A stretch of 64,000 nucleotides of DNA from Sneathiellales bacterium (GTDB taxonomy: Bacteria > Pseudomonadota > Alphaproteobacteria > JANQFL01), in contig JANQFL010000070.1 in assembly GCA_028277845.1 (NCBI GenBank), positions 62,001 to 126,000 on the forward strand, written 5' to 3'. A program made the position numbers and the translations under genes. How positions within the stretch are numbered: the first letter of the stretch is position 1; every line of letters begins with the position of its first letter. Positions 61,170-64,000 of the stretch are shown here, in pieces. The notes under the pieces are model-generated. The model saw only the letters and a list, made by a program, of their open reading frames with translations. It searched no databases and had not been told where the DNA came from.

Positions 61170-62431
61170 TAAGTTCGTTGGGCACGGATCTGCGCTCGCT
61201 CGCCTTGTTTCGCGTCGCCCTGGGCTGCATCTTACTGGCGCGGAGCGTTTCGGGGTTGCACGACGTGTTCGCGGGCGAGGCGCCGGGATGGTCCTTGGCG
61301 CCCCACGCCCTGGCCGCCGGTACGGTCATCTTCGATGGTCTTGTGGCGCTGTCGGCGCTGTCGGCGGCGTGCGTCGTTCTGGGCTATCGCACGCGCGCCG
61401 CCTTGGCCATCCATTGGCTGCTGCTGGTGTCGCTGTACCTGTCGTTTCCCGGTGGCGTTCAGGCGTCGCATACGGTGATGGCGGCGCAGACATTCCTTGC
61501 CTTGTGCCTGCCGCTCAACGCGTTCTGGTCGGTCGACGCGGCCCTCGACCGCGCGCCGCCGGACAACACCCGCATTACGACCCTGCCCGCGGCCGTGCTG
61601 GTGACCCTGGGCGTTCTGTGCCTGTTCGTGCCGTCGTTGCTGGCCTTCGCGGACGCTGCCCGGCCGCCGTCCCAAGACGCCTGGCACATGACGGCCTACG
61701 GCGTCGGTCTTGCCGTGCCGGTGTTGGCTTTCCTGCCGTTATGGACGCCGGTTCTCCGCCTGGTGGCCATGGTTGTTTCCGCCGGCGTCGTGCTGGTGGC
61801 CGGCCCGGGGCCGGCGGTCTTACCGGTGCTGGCCGGATTGCTGCCACTGACGCCACCCGCCATATGGAATCGGTTTGCACGCAGCCCGGGCGGACGGCGC
61901 CGGTCCGGGCTGGCCATCTACTACGACCGGGATTGCGGGTTTTGTTTGAAGACGTGCCTGCTGTTCCGGACGTTTTTCGCATTGGGGCCGGTCCCCGTCG
62001 CACCGGCGCAGGACACCCCGGACATGTACCGCATCATGGAACAACACGATTCGTGGGTTGTTCGGGATCACGATGGTGAAACGTACATACGCTGGCACGC
62101 GGTGTTGTTGCTGTTGTGGCGTTCGCCTATTTTCTGGCCTCTGGGGTGGTGCCTGACTGCTATCGGCATGGGCCGATGGGCCGATGGACTCTATGGGCTG
62201 ATCGGCCACAACAGATGGCTGTTCAGCCGGTTGACCAAGCATGTACTGCCCTACCGGCCCGTGGCCGTTGAAACCAGCCGTGCCGGTACCGTTGCCGCGG
62301 CCGCCTGGGTTCTGTTGCTCGTACTGGCGAATTTCGCCCGCTTGGACGCGCTGCCCCCCGATCTGGCCGATATTCTGGCTTGGGCCGGCAACGGGTTGGG
62401 TCTCGTAACGGACTGGCGGGCATTGCTATAG
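61166..62431 (+). CDS. HTTM domain fused to DCC1-like thiol-disulfide oxidoreductase domain
   Basis: 421 aa. Residues ~1-235: membrane region starting LRSLALFRVALGCILLARSV, the HTTM entry pattern (ALFRI..g..ll..). Residues ~248-360: DCC domain with IYYDRDCGFCLKTCLLFRTF, whose D..CGFC motif is the family mark and redox-active cysteine pair. A last membrane helix follows at ~375-400. DCC proteins have a thioredoxin-like fold. It overlaps the preceding HTTM-like gene. An NRPS-linked redox membrane complex is suggested; no substrate evidence. Confidence 0.8.
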   Translation: MISSLGTDLRSLALFRVALGCILLARSVSGLHDVFAGEAPGWSLAPHALAAGTVIFDGLVALSALSAACVVLGYRTRAALAIHWLLLVSLYLSFPGGVQASHTVMAAQTFLALCLPLNAFWSVDAALDRAPPDNTRITTLPAAVLVTLGVLCLFVPSLLAFADAARPPSQDAWHMTAYGVGLAVPVLAFLPLWTPVLRLVAMVVSAGVVLVAGPGPAVLPVLAGLLPLTPPAIWNRFARSPGGRRRSGLAIYYDRDCGFCLKTCLLFRTFFALGPVPVAPAQDTPDMYRIMEQHDSWVVRDHDGETYIRWHAVLLLLWRSPIFWPLGWCLTAIGMGRWADGLYGLIGHNRWLFSRLTKHVLPYRPVAVETSRAGTVAAAAWVLLLVLANFARLDALPPDLADILAWAGNGLGLVTDWRALL

Positions 62432-62469
62432 TACCGGTTCGTATAAGACTACTCCCTCAAAGGTGACGA

Positions 62470-63693
62470 ATGGCGTTCGACATTTCCGGTGTTCTCAGTG
62501 CACGTGCTTCCACGGCTTCCGTGCGGTGGCAAGGTTACCCGCCGTTTCATTTTATCGGTGGCAATATCGACGAACCGACCGTGCCGGTCGATGGTTTGGC
62601 CGCTGCACTCGACAAGGTCATCAAGGCGGACGGCCATTCCATGGCGAAATACGGCATGGAAAGCGGACCGCAGGGATATCTGCCGCTCAGGCAATTCGTA
62701 GCGGCCAATCTGAACCGCCGCACGGAGATGGAAGTGGGGGCCGACGAGGTCCTGATCACATCGGGTTCGCTGCAAGCCATGGATCTGGTCAATCAGTTAC
62801 TGCTCGAGCCCGGCGATACCGTCGTGTTGGAGTCGGCCAACTATGGCGGCGCCTTGACGCGCCTCAATCGGTTGGAGGTGGACTATGCCGGCGTCGATCT
62901 GGACGATGGCGGCATGCGCATGGATCATCTGCGTACGGTCCTGGCCGATCTCAAGAACCGTGGGCGCAGGGCGAAGTTCATCTACACCATACCCACCATT
63001 CAGAATCCCACCGGCACGATCATGAGCCGCGCGCGCCGGCTGGAAATGCTGGAAATCGCCGCGGAATTCGACCTGCCTATCTTCGAAGACGATTGTTACG
63101 CCGATTTGATCTGGGACGGGAGCCGCCCGCCGGCCATCTATGCCCTGGATACGGAAGACCGGGTGATCTATTGCGGTTCCTTCTCCAAGACCATCGCTCC
63201 GGCTCTGCGGGTCGGCTATCTGGTGGCGCCCTGGGCCGTCCTGCGGCATGTCCTGCCGCTGAAAACCGACGCCGGCACCGGGTCACTCGAGCAGATGGTG
63301 CTGGCCGAGTATCTGCCACAACATTTCGATACCCATGTCGACAGTCTGCTGCCCGTGCTCAAGGCCAAGTCCGACACCATGGTCGAAGCGCTGTCCGAAC
63401 ACTTCGGCACGGCCGCCACATTCGAGGTACCGGTCGGCGGAATCTACATCTGGGTAACCTTGCCCGAGCAGGTCGACAGTTTGCGTCTGTCCGCCGTGGC
63501 CGCGGAGGAGGGCATCGCCCTCAATCCCGGCCCGGAATGGACCGTCGACGGAGACGCCAACCGCAACCGCGTGCGACTGTGCTTCGGTCACCCCAGTATC
63601 GACACCATCCGCCGCGGTGTCGCCAAGCTCGCCGACGTCTGTCATCGCGAGTTCGGCGTGCCGGAACGCAGCGGCAACGTCGAACGTGACTAA
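62470..63693 (+). CDS. PLP-dependent aminotransferase (fold type I, 2-aminoadipate/MocR-like)
   Basis: 407 aa without a DNA-binding domain. KYGMESGPQGYLPLRQFVAA, GSLQAMDLVNQLLLEPGDTV, IYTIPTIQNPTGTIMS, FEDDCYADLIWDG, PLP-lysine in YCGSFSKTIAPALRVGYL, and terminal VRLCFGHPS match the class I/II group containing 2-aminoadipate and aromatic aminotransferases. It follows the membrane genes by 38 bases. In this cluster it could make a nonproteinogenic amino acid for module two or the carrier without an A domain; precise substrate not visible. Confidence 0.88.
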   Translation: MAFDISGVLSARASTASVRWQGYPPFHFIGGNIDEPTVPVDGLAAALDKVIKADGHSMAKYGMESGPQGYLPLRQFVAANLNRRTEMEVGADEVLITSGSLQAMDLVNQLLLEPGDTVVLESANYGGALTRLNRLEVDYAGVDLDDGGMRMDHLRTVLADLKNRGRRAKFIYTIPTIQNPTGTIMSRARRLEMLEIAAEFDLPIFEDDCYADLIWDGSRPPAIYALDTEDRVIYCGSFSKTIAPALRVGYLVAPWAVLRHVLPLKTDAGTGSLEQMVLAEYLPQHFDTHVDSLLPVLKAKSDTMVEALSEHFGTAATFEVPVGGIYIWVTLPEQVDSLRLSAVAAEEGIALNPGPEWTVDGDANRNRVRLCFGHPSIDTIRRGVAKLADVCHREFGVPERSGNVERD

Positions 63694-63832
63694 CCTGACA
63701 ACTTGCCAAAACTGAAGAAGTTATTGTGCCGGCGATCCGGAGATCCTATGTAGCCAACGTGTTGCTGTTGCGGTCGCTTGCCATGTTGATGATACGCGCG
63801 GCAGTACCGCCAGGTAAGTGGGGCGCCATAGC

Positions 63833-64000
63833 ATGTACCGGTCGGGGGCGAAACCAGCCCTATGGTTCGCGATTTTTGTCGTGCTCATCGACGCCCTCGG
63901 CATGTCGATCATATTTCCCATTCTGCCGGACCTGTTGATCGAACTGACCGGGCGGCAGGTCGCCGATATTGCCATTGTTGGTGGAGCACTGATCGCCTGT
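63833..64000 (+). CDS. MFS transporter, start only (cut by window edge)
   Basis: The first 56 codons are visible. After a short basic start the sequence is FAIFVVLIDALGMSIIFPIL PDLL in family terms: the VLIDALGMSIIFPILPDL segment is the first membrane helix signature of the TCR/Tet drug-exporter branch. It follows the aminotransferase by 139 bases in the same direction. An exporter at the end of an NRPS cluster usually exports the product or gives self-resistance; here that is inference from position. The rest of the gene is outside the window. Confidence 0.8.
   Translation, partial: MYRSGAKPALWFAIFVVLIDALGMSIIFPILPDLLIELTGRQVADIAIVGGALIAC

Noticed and set aside
1-64000. CRISPR arrays, insertion sequences, integrases or rRNA
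   Set aside because: I saw no regularly spaced repeats, transposase-like proteins, integrase motifs or rRNA segments.

Overview
High-GC genomic DNA, most likely from an alphaproteobacterium of the Rhodospirillales type. This rests on base composition, family content and a fragment of an alphaproteobacterial-looking initiator tRNA; the window has no rRNA or housekeeping marker, so no species is named. Almost everything here is accessory catabolic, transport or secondary-metabolism DNA.

0-13.5 kb: the end of a glutathione S-transferase gene, then a LysR regulator divergent from a LamB/YcsF (PxpA-type) gene. Next come a TorT-like binding protein with its own ribose-type ABC transporter, a biotin carboxyl carrier protein, a biotin carboxylase, two carboxyltransferase-like subunits (PxpB/PxpC, KipI/KipA type), the biotin transporter BioY, a terminator and a succinate-semialdehyde-type dehydrogenase. 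I read this as uptake and ATP/biotin-dependent opening of a lactam-like or amide compound. A 3' fragment of an initiator tRNA gene at 13.9 kb may mark an old integration boundary.

14-28 kb: an IclR regulator with two perfect operator-like palindromes, divergent from an operon of aldehyde dehydrogenase, MaoC, acyl-CoA dehydrogenase, second MaoC, class III CoA-transferase, CitE-like lyase and GMC oxidoreductase. It is followed by a TetR regulator, a PotABCD-like ABC transporter and a creatininase-family hydrolase. Together they look like alcohol to acid to acyl-CoA to hydroxyacyl-CoA to cleavage.

28.3-39 kb: a sugar or sugar-acid locus with FAH-family hydrolase, XylB-like SDR and IlvD/Edd dehydratase on the minus strand. 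A FadR/GntR regulator, a ribose-type ABC transporter with two permeases and an MDR oxidoreductase lie on the plus strand. Matching AT-rich elements sit upstream of the dehydratase and of the transporter.

39.2 kb to the end: a nonribosomal peptide cluster. It has a phosphopantetheinyl transferase, a C-T-TE protein whose thioesterase has Cys in place of Ser, a three-gene set for pyrrole-2-carbonyl-carrier protein from proline, and two elongation modules. Module one (C-A-T-E) carries a PP-loop ATPase domain, similar to the amidine-forming N-acetyl-sugar amidotransferases (WbpG type), inside an adenylation domain whose pocket reads like asparagine. Module two is split over three genes: C plus the A core, a stand-alone guanidinoacetate-methyltransferase-like enzyme, and the A C-terminal subdomain plus T-E. 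A tail of HupE/UreJ, HTTM-like and HTTM-DCC membrane proteins, a PLP aminotransferase and the start of an MFS exporter complete it. The inferred product is a pyrrole-capped small peptide with modified (amidine or thioamide, possibly N-methylated) D-residues. This cluster is the strongest candidate for an undescribed system.
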